Source of the DNA: an uncultured Christensenella sp.
GTDB taxonomy: Bacteria > Bacillota > Clostridia > Christensenellales > UBA3700
Assembly: GCA_949284695.1 (NCBI GenBank)
Contig: CASDWJ010000025.1
Location: 1-64,000, forward strand
Length of the DNA stretch: 64,000 nt
Reading direction: 5' to 3'
Shown here one piece after another: positions 24,999 to 37,200 of this stretch. The notes below the pieces were generated by a model, which was given only the letters and a program-made list of their open reading frames with translations, was not told the origin of the DNA and did not search any database. The position numbers and the translations under genes were made by a program. Within the stretch, counting starts at the first letter, position 1; every line of letters starts with the position of its first letter.

Positions 24999-25734
24999 GG
25001 AAAAGAAAAAGAAAATTTCCCTGCCCGTGTTGATTATAGATATAATTGTTACGGTGCTGTTCGTCTTTGTTTTCGCGTGCTTGCTGACCGTGATGATACA
25101 GACTTTCACGGGCAAAGAACCCACCTTGTTCGGGTACCGTTCTTTCGTGGTGCTGACAGACAGCATGACGGGCACTTACGACAAGGGCGACGTGATAATA
25201 GTCAAGGTCGTGGACGGCAAAGAATCAGCCGAGGACAACTCCCTGATCAAAGAGGGAGACGTCATAACTTTCATCGCGCCCGAAGGCTTCGGCGGGGTGG
25301 ACGGATACACGGTTACGCACAGGGTGGTGAAAGCGCCGTATAAAGAAGTCGACGGCAACTACTACGTGCGCACAAAGGGAGACGCGGCGGCGGCAGAGGA
25401 CGAAACGCCGATCCCCGTAGAAAACGTCACGGGCATAGTTCTGTGCAAGAGCGAAGCGCTCGCCGCGCTTCAGGGCATACTCAAGAGCAAGACGGGATTT
25501 CTTCTTATAATCGTGATCCCTCTCGTGTTGATCGCGGTGTGGCAGATAGCCGTGTTCGCGGTCGCGAGCGCAAAGAACAAAAAACAAACGCAGACCGCCG
25601 ACGGACAGCCGACGGGCGAAACCGACGAAGAAAGAATAGAACGACTGAAAAAAGAAGCGGTCGAAGAATACGTTAAAAACAAAGAATCCGACGAAGGCAA
25701 AGAGAACGAAGGGGAGGTAAAGCGCAAGCCGTAA
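24988..25734 (+). CDS. Second SipW/S26B-type signal peptidase
   Basis: A 248-aa S26B signal peptidase paralogous to the one at 21771. Transmembrane helix at about residues 12-38, catalytic Ser59 in VLTDSMTGTYDKGDVIIVK, catalytic His111 in YTVTHRVVKAPY, a further strand NVTGIVLCKSEA and a second transmembrane helix (about 178-202), then a charged tail of about 45 residues. The start ATG at 24988 overlaps the end of the upstream gene by 11 nt, implying translational coupling; an ATG at 24976 is an alternative. The next gene starts 4 nt after the stop. Having two such peptidases in one operon suggests each serves different precursors. Confidence 0.86.
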   Translation: METKEKKKKISLPVLIIDIIVTVLFVFVFACLLTVMIQTFTGKEPTLFGYRSFVVLTDSMTGTYDKGDVIIVKVVDGKESAEDNSLIKEGDVITFIAPEGFGGVDGYTVTHRVVKAPYKEVDGNYYVRTKGDAAAAEDETPIPVENVTGIVLCKSEALAALQGILKSKTGFLLIIVIPLVLIAVWQIAVFAVASAKNKKQTQTADGQPTGETDEERIERLKKEAVEEYVKNKESDEGKENEGEVKRKP

Positions 25735-25738
25735 AGCC

Positions 25739-26587
25739 ATGAAAAGTGCAAGAGTCCTGACGCCTATACTTATACTCGTGCTGGTATTGTGTATGCTGGC
25801 TCTGACTTTTGCGTGGTTTTCTGCGGCTTCGGAGACCAACTCTGTGTCCGTGCTCAAGGTCGGCACATACATCAGGGTCGAGTTCGACGACAGCGGGCTC
25901 CTCAATGCCGAAAAGTACAACGGCGAAAAGGGGTATGACGAAAACGGCGTGCCTTATACGGGCGAGGACGCGGCGTACGAAGCGTTCTATCACACGTCGC
26001 TCAGACTGCAGGGCGGCTCAGACCTGCGTCTCAGGCTGTATTTTTCAGAGTTGCTGATAGAGGTGTCCGACTTGTTTTACCGACTCGGCGCAGAGGAGAC
26101 CCTCACTGAAATAATATCCGGATTCGACGGCTACGACCCGTCCGCTTCGCACATAGGCAAGGCGGAGACCGTGACGACCGACAACGGAGAAGAACTGTTG
26201 CTGACAGACCCTTCGGACGGTAGCGAAGCGTTTATATATACGACGGACGGCACGGCGCAGGGCAAAGTGAAATACATCAGGCTGGACAAGGTCAACGTCG
26301 ACAAGTTCTTCACGTTGAGTTACGCCAAGATAACGTCGGCATCCGCGCCTTACGAATACGGCGACTTCGCAGTCGAGAACGAAGGTCTGACGTTTGCCCA
26401 CGGGCCGTCGCTTCCTGCGGGAGTGTCTGAAGTCACCGACGACGCGACCTACGGCAAGTCCAATCCGATTTGCATAAAGATCACGTATTCGGACGCCGAT
26501 TATGCAAAGACGTTCCCGTTCAGTTCTGAGAATTTCAAGGCGTCGCAGTTCAGATTTGCGGTGCTGGCACAGGCGAATTACAGCTGA
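25739..26587 (+). CDS. Exported protein with SipW-type signal peptide
   Basis: A 282-aa secreted protein. MKSARVLTPILILVLVLCML leads into ALTFAWFSAASETNSVSVLK, an almost canonical SipW-type signal with the FAWFS block. The mature part contains LRLRLYFSELLIEVSDLFYR and ends FKASQFRFAVLAQANYS, a terminal beta strand like those of TasA-type fibre subunits. The ribosome site GGGGAGG lies within the previous gene's 3' end, 4 nt spacing between the genes, so it is tightly coupled to the second signal peptidase, its likely processing enzyme. No catalytic motif is seen. Confidence 0.75.
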   Translation: MKSARVLTPILILVLVLCMLALTFAWFSAASETNSVSVLKVGTYIRVEFDDSGLLNAEKYNGEKGYDENGVPYTGEDAAYEAFYHTSLRLQGGSDLRLRLYFSELLIEVSDLFYRLGAEETLTEIISGFDGYDPSASHIGKAETVTTDNGEELLLTDPSDGSEAFIYTTDGTAQGKVKYIRLDKVNVDKFFTLSYAKITSASAPYEYGDFAVENEGLTFAHGPSLPAGVSEVTDDATYGKSNPICIKITYSDADYAKTFPFSSENFKASQFRFAVLAQANYS

Positions 26588-26646
26588 CGGGACGGGATAT
26601 AGAGATATTTCGCCGCGCACTTTGACCGCGCGGTACGGGAGAAGAT

Positions 26647-27282
26647 ATGAAAGGTCAGTTCACGAGATTAATAATTTTCATGACCGTATGCGTGTTGCTC
26701 ATCGCGGGCATCACGGCGGTCACCTATGCCGTCTGGACGACAGAGGACGGCAGTTCCACTCCCGCCACCACGCAGACGGGCGAGTGGGAGGACGCGTCGT
26801 ACAGATATCTCGTGATAAAGACGGACGTTTCGGACGGGCTGATCAGGTACAGACAGAAAGCGGACGGCGGCGCTGACTTCGAAGCGTTCGACGCGGGCGA
26901 AGCGGACGTATTGTCTGCAACATCGGTCACCGTGGTCGGCTACGAAGGCATATTGACGACTTTGAAAATACCGTCTTCGGTCACGGTGAAAAACTCTGCG
27001 GGAGAAAGCAAGGATCTGCCCGTCACGGTCATCGCAACGGGTACGGTCGAGCAGTACGACGGACTGCGGCTGATAGAAGAACTGAGTATACCGTCGTCGG
27101 TGACGGAGATAGCCGCATACTCGTTCATGTTCTGCGACAGCCTGACGAAGGTGGTATTCGACGCGGGAGACGGCACCGTCACGCTCGGGGACAAGTGTTT
27201 TTACGGTTGCGTAAAGCTGACCGAGAGCGACGTTGACTACGGCGGCAGGACGGCGGTGAAAGGAGAGTTTTGTTTCGGATAA
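26647..27282 (+). CDS. Exported protein with BspA-type leucine-rich repeat
   Basis: A 211-aa secreted protein. MKGQFTRLIIFMTVCVLLIA continues into GITAVTYAVWTTEDGSSTPA, a variant SipW-type signal (YAVWT in place of YAWFS). The mature C-terminal half has BspA/LRR_5-type repeats: LRLIEELSIPSSVTEIAAYS, then FMFCDSLTKVVF and GDKCFYGCVKL. Such repeats in gut and oral bacteria mediate binding to proteins or cells. GGAGAAG precedes the start. It is the last gene before a terminator, so it closes the P2 operon. The LRR part is short and may be truncated at the C-terminus. Confidence 0.74.
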   Translation: MKGQFTRLIIFMTVCVLLIAGITAVTYAVWTTEDGSSTPATTQTGEWEDASYRYLVIKTDVSDGLIRYRQKADGGADFEAFDAGEADVLSATSVTVVGYEGILTTLKIPSSVTVKNSAGESKDLPVTVIATGTVEQYDGLRLIEELSIPSSVTEIAAYSFMFCDSLTKVVFDAGDGTVTLGDKCFYGCVKLTESDVDYGGRTAVKGEFCFG

Positions 27283-27318
27283 AAGCAAAAAACCCGATAC
27301 GTATCGCGTTTTATGGGG

Positions 27319-27348
27319 TCGTGCGCACAAAACGCACAGCTTTTTTTT
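27319..27348 (+). terminator. Terminator of the P2 operon
   Basis: GTGCG (27321-27325) pairs with CGCAC (27333-27337), followed by AGC and eight T residues. Confidence 0.72.
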
Positions 27349-27446
27349 GCGCAATTTTGCTGAGCGTCGCCCGTCTCGGCAATTATGATGAAGAAATATT
27401 ACAATGTAAAATATTCGTATAGTATGTAAAATTTTTAAAATGCGTA

Positions 27447-27475
27447 TTGACAGCGCATAAGTTTAGTTATATTAT
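27447..27475 (+). promoter_or_regulatory. Promoter P3 of the fibre/giant-protein unit
   Basis: TTGACA (27447-27452), 17-nt spacer, TATTAT (27470-27475). It is preceded by TA and followed by GC, giving TATTGACAGC as in P1 and P2; GCATAAG after it also matches P2. Confidence 0.74.
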
Positions 27476-27513
27476 AATAATATATTTAAAGAGACAAGGT
27501 CGGATAAGGGGAA

Positions 27514-28110
27514 ATGAACAAAAAGACTGCAGTCATAGCTATTGTTTGCGTTCTTCTGATCGCGCTGGTGGGTATCGGCGCGGCATTTGCTTTTTTCCCC
27601 AACGAAAGCGACACTCAATATCTCGTCGTCGGCTCCAACGACAAATTCAGCATAAGCATAGGAGTGGGCGAGTCTCAGGGTCTGCTGATGCCCGTCAAGG
27701 CTGTCAACGACAACACCGACGACGCGCTTGAAGGCTTTTCGGACGACGACGGCGTGAGGATAAGCGTGCCTTACGTCATAGGAGACGGAGAGGAAGGCGT
27801 GACCGCGATGAACGTGGTCGTATATGCTTCGTCGGCTGTCTGGACCGACTCTCAGGGGACGAAGTTGCCCGACAGCGTGCAGGATTATATGCGCGGTAAA
27901 CTCGACTTCTGTATCTTAGGCGAGGGCGATACCCCCGTGTATTCGTGGGACAACGTGTCGTCGTTTTACGCGTTCGACATGGCTGACGCGGGAGCTTCGG
28001 GCAATCTGATACTTGCGATACGCTTCAACGTGACCGACGAGCTTTTGCCCGGAGAGATCAGGAACGCGACTCTCACGGTCAGCCTGACTTCGGAGTTCGT
28101 AAGGACGTAG
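27514..28110 (+). CDS. Small exported protein with SipW-like signal peptide
   Basis: A 198-aa secreted protein. MNKKTAVIAIVCVLLIALVG followed by IGAAFAFFPNESDTQYLVVG is a SipW-like signal with FAFFP at the expected cleavage site. The mature domain is acidic and predicted mostly beta (SNDKFSISIGVGES; MNVVVYASSAVW; LILAIRFNVTDELL), ending ATLTVSLTSEFVRT. AGGGGAA precedes the start, about 30 nt after the likely transcription start of P3. It lies 97 bp upstream of the 22-kb giant gene, probably in the same transcript, and could be a minor subunit, anchor or chaperone for the giant protein. No family is recognised with confidence. Confidence 0.72.
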   Translation: MNKKTAVIAIVCVLLIALVGIGAAFAFFPNESDTQYLVVGSNDKFSISIGVGESQGLLMPVKAVNDNTDDALEGFSDDDGVRISVPYVIGDGEEGVTAMNVVVYASSAVWTDSQGTKLPDSVQDYMRGKLDFCILGEGDTPVYSWDNVSSFYAFDMADAGASGNLILAIRFNVTDELLPGEIRNATLTVSLTSEFVRT

Positions 28111-28207
28111 CGGGCAGGGGGCAAAACGCAAAGACCCGCGGTGCGGGAAAGATATATAGCCGGTCGTCGGTAAGGGCGGCGAGCGGCAGGTAAGGGAAAG
28201 GAAAATT

Positions 28208-31200
28208 ATGACAAACAACGCCAATAAACGCAGAATATGGCTTTCGGCGACGGCTGTGATACTCGCAGTCGCGCTTTTGCTGTCCTGCGCACTGGCGGCT
28301 TTTCTTTATACGCGCACGGATAACACGGGCACGGGCACGGTTGCGGAAGGAGACGGAGCGGACGAGGTCTACGGTCTCAGCAACAGAGGATACGGCACGT
28401 CGATCTACAACGGCGCGACTCCCGCTATCCCTTCCGGTGCGACGGGATATGCTATAGGCAGCGAAACGGCTCTTTCGAATTTTCTTTCTACCGCCGTCGC
28501 GAATTCCGGTACAACCTATTACGGATATCTTACGACCAATATCAGTCTTTCGTCTTCGATAAAACCTTCTACCGACAGAAAGCTTCCCGCAAACGCGACA
28601 CTTGACGGCAACGGTTATACCATAACTTCGTATCATCAGGAGCGGAATGCATGGGATTACAATAACACATGGAATGCGATAGGTAGTGAAGACAACTATA
28701 TCGAATGGTGGGGATTCAGTTCTGCAGGCGGTTCGGGCACGGCTGTTTCTATTTACAGCGGTGTCAGCGCATACGGTCTCAGTAATATAATTTCCGTCAA
28801 CTACGGTACGATCAAAAATCTTAATATAGGCTACGAGAGAAATTCGAACAATAGCGATATACAAGCAATTTACATTTCGCCTAATTGGGACGGAAACGTC
28901 AGCATGGGCGGCGTAGCTGGTATAAACTTCGGCACGATATATAATTGCTCGGTCGATTTTAATATCGAATACGGCTTTATAGGCAGTCAATATTTCTCAA
29001 ATGGCACAAGCTCCAGAGACAGAGGGGTAATATCTTATCAGCAACTCGTCGCGGTCGGCGGTATTGCCGGCTACAATGGTGTAAATCCTTCCAATACGTC
29101 TCAGACTGGTCAGATATACGGCTGTAAAGTCGTTACGAGAGAAGCTTTCGGCAGTTTCAGAAGCAAGGTGAGCACTTACGATTCGGCAAGAGCGACGACT
29201 TACGAAATACCCAACGATCCCGTAGTAAGCAGCGTTGTCGCAGGCGTTGCGGCAATCAACAACGGCGGCGTGATCAGCGGCGTCGATTATTCTGCGACGG
29301 GTGGAAGTCTGTACAACAACGTATGGCACTCGTCGAAGAGCTATACGGGAATGATTACGGGTATTACCAATCTGCAATCGACCGTTCAGGGAATGACGCT
29401 TAACGGCAGTACGTGGAATTTTTCTCCGTCTGTCGTCACAAATTTAACGCTTAGCGTCGCAAACATTTCCATTGTGGCAGAGGCATTCGACGCGACGTTC
29501 GGCAGAGAAAGATACGGAAGACTTACCGGTGACACCTATACGGGAACGGGTAATTACTGCGGTTTAGTGGGCGGGCAGGTTTCCAACGGCGCTGACATTT
29601 CCACCGTGACGGTTTACGGCGGAAATCTCGATACTATTAAAAACGTGAATTTCAGACAGTGGGCTGCGACGGAGTTGAATTCGACGGTCGGAGTTACGGA
29701 CGTTAATATGCCCAAATTCGGTTACGGCACGAACAACACAAACGATTACATAAACGAGATAACTTCGATATCCACGCGCTTTGAAGGGCAGAGGCTTGAC
29801 TCTAACGGTACCGACCTTACCTCGGTCGGCGCGACCGTCAGCTATGTCTGGGACGCTGAACAGCAGACGGACGGCAGCTGGATCTCGGGTCTCAGACAAA
29901 ACATAGATTTCACTAATATAAGCGGAATAAACGGTTCTACATACTATATTTACGGCACGCAGAGTTACGTGAACGGCAACGCTTCTTATTCAAACGGGAA
30001 AGCGATTTACGATTCTTCAAACGTGACGTACGGCGGACTTGCGGTAATATCTTCTTCTGCTACGAGTTCGTCTATCGAATACAATTACAGCATATTATTT
30101 GAAAACTTTACCGATACCAACGCTCTTAACGCTTTCGCGGGAGGAGGGTCGGATTCCAGCTTTGCATACGCGTACGCGAACGCAGTAAAGCTTACAAGGG
30201 AAAACACGCTTTCGTCGCCTTCGCTTACCGGCGACAAGGTGATGAAGAACTGGAAGACGCTTGACGGCAACGGGCAGACGTTGATCCTTAATGGTACGGC
30301 GACCAACGTCAGCGGCAGTTCCGTGCAGGTCTCCGTCGGCGGGCAGAACGTGGTCGGTATAAGCGATCTTATTTCTGTCAACTACGGCACGATAAAGAAC
30401 CTCAACGTATATTACGGCACTTCTTCGAGGACGGATACCGGCTCGATAATTTCCACAAACTCGTTCGCGTACGGCAGAGTCGCGGGTATCAACTTCGGTA
30501 CGATCAGCAACGTAGAGGTCAATAACGGCATGACGGTGGGCGACGGCTCTCCGACAAATATCTGGACGAATTCTTCTTTCGGCGCGGTCGGTCTTGCGGT
30601 CGGCGTCAACGCGGGCACGATAGACACACTGCACACGATCGTCTGGAGAAACCTTTCCGCTACCGCTTCGACGTTTGCGGCGGCGGGCGGCGCGGTCGGT
30701 ATGAACGACGGCGGCACGCTCAGAAACGTGATAGTCGACGGCGTTGCGAGCGCTTCGGTAACGGCGACGGCTTCTGACAGCTACGTCGGCGGCGTGCTCG
30801 GCGCGGGCAGCAATTACGGCAGCTGGACTTCGGGTCAGGTCACCGTATCCGCTCCTTCGGGCGCGACTTCGAGTCCGTTCGAGGACTGGACTTTCGTAGG
30901 CAAGCAGATACTCAATACCGCGGGAAGCAACGTCGGTATGCTCGCGGGTAGGGCGGCGGCAAACGCTTCGCTTGCAAGCAACGGCAATCAGGCGATTCGC
31001 GAGATGGTCGTCATGATGCCGCAGACGGATGCGGCGGTCGGCTGGTTTACGTCTCAAAAGGGCAAGATGTCGCTTCTCGGCACCTGTTCGGGCACGGCGG
31101 CTTCTTCGGGCTATATCGAGACAGACCTCGTCGTCGGATATTACGCTTACATAGACGACGCATCGGCGGCTTACATTTCTAAGATCTACACCGATTACAA

Positions 31201-34200
31201 CATGGCGAAAGCGGATTCCGGCATAACGATGCTGTTCGCGACGCCTGTTTACAGCGGATCGTCCGCCGTCAGGTCGGTCAGTTCCATCAGCGTGCAGACG
31301 GAGAATATGACGGCTACCGCCGCCGCAAAGATATCGTTCAACGCCAATCTGTCGGCTACGACGCAATCGGCGGTCATACCCGCTCAGGTCGCGACTACGG
31401 ACAGCGTTTTCGTCGCCAACGACGGCAATTACGCTCCCGCGGTCAAGCTGTATTACGATTATGACGTCAATCTGTCGCAGTCGGCGAGCGACGCGGACGC
31501 TTCGATGTCCAAAACCTCGCTCGAAGCCTTCGTCTCGGGCGACGCTTCGTCGGCAAGCGGAGTGGGCACGCACAAGATAATCGCGGCGGGCGCAAACGGC
31601 GCTACGCTGACTTCGGATATGACCTTGAGCGTCACGATAGTCGCGGACTTCTCCAAGACGAGAGGTCTCGACGGCGGCGGGCATACGGTCACTTACGTCC
31701 CCGGCGCGCTGGGCGGCGTCTCATACGATAAGGACGGCAGAACGCTTACGGCGATAGGCGTGCTCGCTTCGGTCAACCGCACTTCTGTCAACAACGTGAA
31801 CGTCGCGATAGGCAATTCCGTGACCGCGAACGTCGGCACGGCGTACGCGTTCGGCGGTATCGTCGGCGTAAACCTCGGCACGGTCGCGGGCACCGTATCT
31901 TACGGCTCTTACACGCTGTCGCTCAGCGGCAACAACGCTTACAGCTATTTCGGCGGCGCGGTGGGTATAAACGCGGGCACGGCGGACGGCATAAGGATCT
32001 CGTTCGGCGGCGGCACGCTCTACGCAAACAACGGCTCGGGCACGAGGACGGTGCTCGGCGGCGCGATAGGCTTGCAGGAATCGGCGGCTCTTACCGACGT
32101 GCAGGTGACGGGTAACGGCGCAAAACTGACCGTGGACGGCGCGGGTCTCGTCGGCGGCGTCGTAGGTCTCGCCAATCTGGGCGACGGCGCGACGGTCGCG
32201 GGAATTACGGCGGCAAAGACTTCGCTCGTCAACGTCGCCAACGCGGTCTACGGCATGACGCTCAATTCTACGGGCGGTTACAAAGGACTTATCTCGGGCG
32301 CTCTGTCCGAGGGTGCGGTCACGGGCACGCTTTCGGGCATCGCGGCGCATTACCCCGACGGTACTGCGGCATACGAAGTGCCCTGGAGGACTACGACGAG
32401 CAACGCGATCTCGATGTACGGCTTCGGCTCGTCCTCCGCAATGGAAGGAATCCTGTTCAAGATCACCGATTACAGCAAAGACGGCGCGGCGGTATCGCTT
32501 GCCGACCGTGCTTTGTCGGTCAACGGCGCGAACAAGTCGTTTACTTTCGACACGTCTCAGTTGACCTCGCTTTCTTCGATCTCGTTCGACGTGAATTACC
32601 GTTATTACGACGGCGCGGGATTTGTGACCGACGAGAGCTATAGCGGCTCTCCGTCGCAGAGCGGCAACTCATATACTGTCGCCGTGAACGGAGCGTATGC
32701 AAACAGCGCGGTCTACGTGCCTGTGCTCGACGTGCTGATCGACTATTCGGTGGTCATCAACAACGGTGAAAATCAACAGCTCGTCGACTTTATGCGCGGC
32801 GAGGGAACGGGCTCGTATGCGGGCGCGCACAGCGCGACTCTCGCAAACGGCGCGGCATTCGCTCTCGACGCGGGAACGGCTTCTCAGCGTGCGGAAAGCC
32901 TTGCGGACAAGATACTTTCGGGCACGGGCAACAACGTGACCGTATCGGGTACGCTTCCGACCGCGAGCTACGCCGACGAGACGGTGAGCGGCGGCTTCTT
33001 TGCGATCAACAACGCTACGGTTAGCGGGATAAACGTGATCGCTTCTGCCGACCTCGGCGTTACGGCGTATGCGTTCGGTATGCTCGCAGGCGTAAACACG
33101 GGCGCGCTTTCCGGCGTGTCGGCGACGATGTCGGGCATTGCGATGACGGGCGGCGTGTTCGGCGCGCTGGTCGGCGTCAACTCCGCGTCGGTCGGCGGCG
33201 CGACGGTACAGCTTTCGGGCGAGTACGACTTCAGCGCGGGCACAATTTTCGCGGGCGGCGCTTTCGGTGAAAACAGCGGCGCGGTAAGCAACGTGACCGT
33301 CACCTTCGCCAATTCGTCTTCGCTGAATGCTTCCGACTCGACGGTCGCGGCTGTCGGCGGCGTTATCGGCAAGCAGAACAGAGCGTCTGTCTCAAGTACC
33401 GGCACGTCGGGCGGAAGCGTTGCTCTGAGGGTAAATCAGGGCACGGGTTACGTCGGCGGTATAGTGGGTATAATCAACACGGGCGCGGCAACCGCGGTAG
33501 TCGCGGGAGAGACGCTCGAGCCGTCCTCTCTCGGCGGCGTTTATGCGGGCGCATACACGATGTCGCTCGAGGGCGGCGGCGCATACAAAGGTCTCATCGC
33601 AGGGTGCGTCGGCGACATAAGGAGCGGCGGTATAACCGGCGCGGCGGCGCATTATTACGAGCGCGGAGAGTCCTACGGCATCGTCGGGATCCCGTGGTAC
33701 GCGACGGACGCTTCCGAAGTATCCATGTACGGTTACGGCGGCACGGCGAGCGCGGCGGAAGCCAAAGGCGTAGTGTTCAGGATCAGCGATTACAGCGACG
33801 ACGGCGCGGCGAACTTCATATCTTCGAGAAGTCTCGTGGCTACGTCGGGCAACGCGATTTTCACCTTCCCGATGTCGGCTTTCGCGGGCGTCAGAGGCAA
33901 CAGCGTCAACATACAGGTAACTTGGAACAGCTACACGGGCGACGAAATGACTTCTGCCGTCATCAACGGAGGGGACAGAAGCGCCGCGGGCGATTATTCG
34001 TATACGGTCTCCGGCTCCTATCTCAACGGCACGGGCGACCGCGTTCCTACGATCGACTTCTTCGCGACCTATTCTGTCGACATCGATTCGGGCACCGAAG
34101 CCGACTGGCAGAACGACTCCGGTATTTATCAGAGCAAACTTTATTCGTTTATCGACGGCGCGGGCGCGAATCAGCTTTATGCGGGCGCGCTGGCGGGCTA

Positions 34201-37200
34201 TATCGTCGAAGATCTTCTGATAGACAAGCCGATGAACGGCTTCGTCACCATGAGAAGCGAGAAGACTCTCGAAGGTCAGGGACATACCCTGATGCTCAGC
34301 TGGGTGGGAAGCTATGACGGCAACTACGTTCTGCAACAGAACGACAGGACGGTCGACAACGCGACTTCGGGTAGCGGCGGCTACGTGCAGGCAGTCAACG
34401 GCGACGACGTCAAGGGAGCTGTGGGCGGACTTATCGCGGTCAACTACGGCACGGTCAAGGACCTCAACGTCGTGCACAGGAACGGGTCGACGGAGACGGG
34501 TACATACGCGTTTGCAGTCGTTGCAGACGCTTACGTGGGCGTGCTCGTCGGCGCCAACTACGGCACGGTAAAGGGTATCTCTTACAACAATTCGACGGCA
34601 TCGGTGGCAACGAGGTTCGTCGGCAGAAATTCCGCAGACGTAGTATACGGCGGCATAGTCGGCGTAAACGCCGCGACGGGCACGGCAGAAGATCTCAGCG
34701 TGCAGAAATACAGCGCGGTCACCATAACGGGTGCATACAACGCGTTGTACGGCGGCGTCGTGGGGCAGAACTTCGGCACGGCGAGCGGCATAACGCTTGC
34801 CAATTACAGCCAGAACATGGTCGAACAGGTGGAAAACGGAGTGTACGGCGGCGCGGTCGGTTCCAACGGCGGCACGCTCTCGGACGTATCCGTCACCGTC
34901 GGCACAGAGACTTTGCAGAGCGATTATCTGTCGAGACTCAGCAGTTCGCCCGCGCAGAGGACGATAACCTTCACCGCCAACACAATGGCTGTATGGGGCG
35001 GCGTGGTAGGCTACAACGCAGGAAGCGTGACGGGGGCGACCTTGCTCGCGCACACTAACTACGGTTTGAGCGCAGGCTCGGGGCATCTTGCCGCGGGCGG
35101 CATGATAGGTATGAACGACGGCGGCTCGCTCGAAGGACTTAACGCGACGGGCTGGGGCGGCTTCTACGTCTACTCGTCGATGATATCGGAGACCTCGACG
35201 AGGAGCGTATTCGTCGGAGGACTCGTCGGAGCGATGAACGCGGACGGCGCTTCTCAGATAGGCTTCGTCAGTTTCGCCAATACCGCAAAAGCCACGATCG
35301 CAGACAGTGTGTTCGCGCTCAGCGGCGGCATCGTGACGATGAACAACAACGCGGAGGGCAAGTCGAGATACGGCTATGTCAGCGGCGTTCTCGCGGCAGT
35401 TTACGGCAATATTCCCGAAAACGCGGTCAGCAATACGTTCTGGTTTATCTCCGACAAATTGCAGAGCGTCGAAGGCGACGACGCAGAGATACTTCCCGCG
35501 TTCCACGGCGGCAACGAGTCGCATCCGACGTATATAAGCGCGTTCGGCATGGTGCCGACAGGCTGGCTCGGCGACGGCGCGACCAACAATAAAGCGGAAT
35601 TCGCGACGGGAAGCTACGGCTTCACCTTCGTTGATTCGGACGACAACCCGATCAACTATCTTACGATGGACGCTTCGATCAACGCGGGAGTGCTCACTCT
35701 CACGGTCTACAAACCGTCCGGCGCGATGTTCATTCAGACGCCCGATTTCAACGGCAACGTCACGGGTAGCGGCGGCACGGGCAGCGGAAGCGTAGGCGCG
35801 GGCGGCAGTCAGTCTCAGATCCTGACCGTGTCCAACGTAGGACTGAACGGCATAGGCTATCTGACGTTCTCGTTCGAGTCCGAGGTTTACGCTCTGACGG
35901 GCACGTATTCCGAGTTTACGCAATATATGATCTTAAGCTTCCTCAGCACGAGACCGTTCGGTACGGTGACGGGCAGCGGCAGCGGCGAGTATTATACGTA
36001 TTCCACGGTCGACGGCAGGGTGTCGAGGTCGATAGGAGACTCTTTCTACCGCGTCTATCAGGTATGGGCGGGCGCGACCGAAATGCAGATACAGGGAAGC
36101 AATCAGACGATCGAGATAAATGCCGTACCGTCGCAGGCTCTGATACTCAACGAAGGCAAGAGATTCAACGGCGGCGCGTCCAACGGGGTCAGGATATCGG
36201 TCTCTTCGTCGTTCGAGAACAACATCGCGCTGTACACGTTCGGCGGCGATCTTGACGGAACCAGGCAGACGTACGTCGTGGTCAGCGAATTCCTCGCGAT
36301 CAACTACGGCACGTTCACCAACGCCAACGTATCCATCACGGGCACGGACGGCGGGCACGACATAACAAGAAGCGCGACTCAGGTGCTCAACAGCGCGTTC
36401 GGCGCGGGGCTTGAAGTCGACGAGGCGAATCTGACGGGCTTGATCTACGGCATGCTCGTCGGCGTCAACGAAGGCGAGGTGTCCTATCTCGGCGGTTACA
36501 GTTTTGACAGGACGATAGAACTGGACAGCGACTCGAGCAGTTCGTACAACTCTATCTTCGGCGGCATGGTCGGCGCTCAGTCGGGCGCGGACGCACTCAT
36601 TTCGAATATCGGAGATATCACTTTCGGCACGGCTGACAGGGCGGGCGGCATAACGATGAGCGGCTCTGCCAACCTGGTAAGCGCGGGCGGCGTGGTAGGT
36701 ATCGCGATCGACGGCGTGATAGAGAACTTCAGCGTGAAGCTCACCGCCAACAGCTTCCTGACTGTCACGGCTACTCACAATACTGCGGTCGTCGGCGGCG
36801 TGGTCGGCGATCTCAGAGGCACTTTGAGAGACGTCACCTTTGAGTCGGAATATCAGTCAAAGATGATGATTTCGGGCACGAAGGCTACGGGCGTAGCGGC
36901 TCTTGCAAATCTCGTCGGCATAATCAACTCCTTCGAGTTCGCGGCAGCGCCCGCTTCGATAGAGAAGGTCAAGGTCATAGGCGTAGGATATCTGTACAAC
37001 GGTCTCGACGCCAACGGCACCGTCACCACTCAGTCCACCAACCTCTATACCGCCGGCGTAGTGGCAATGGGCGCCAACTACGGCAACGTGGACGCAGAGA
37101 GCGTACAGGCGATGCCTGACGGCGACCTCAAGACGAGGACGCAACAGCTCGTGGCGGCTTACGGAGAGATCAGACCCGCCTTGCTCGACAGCGTCTACGT

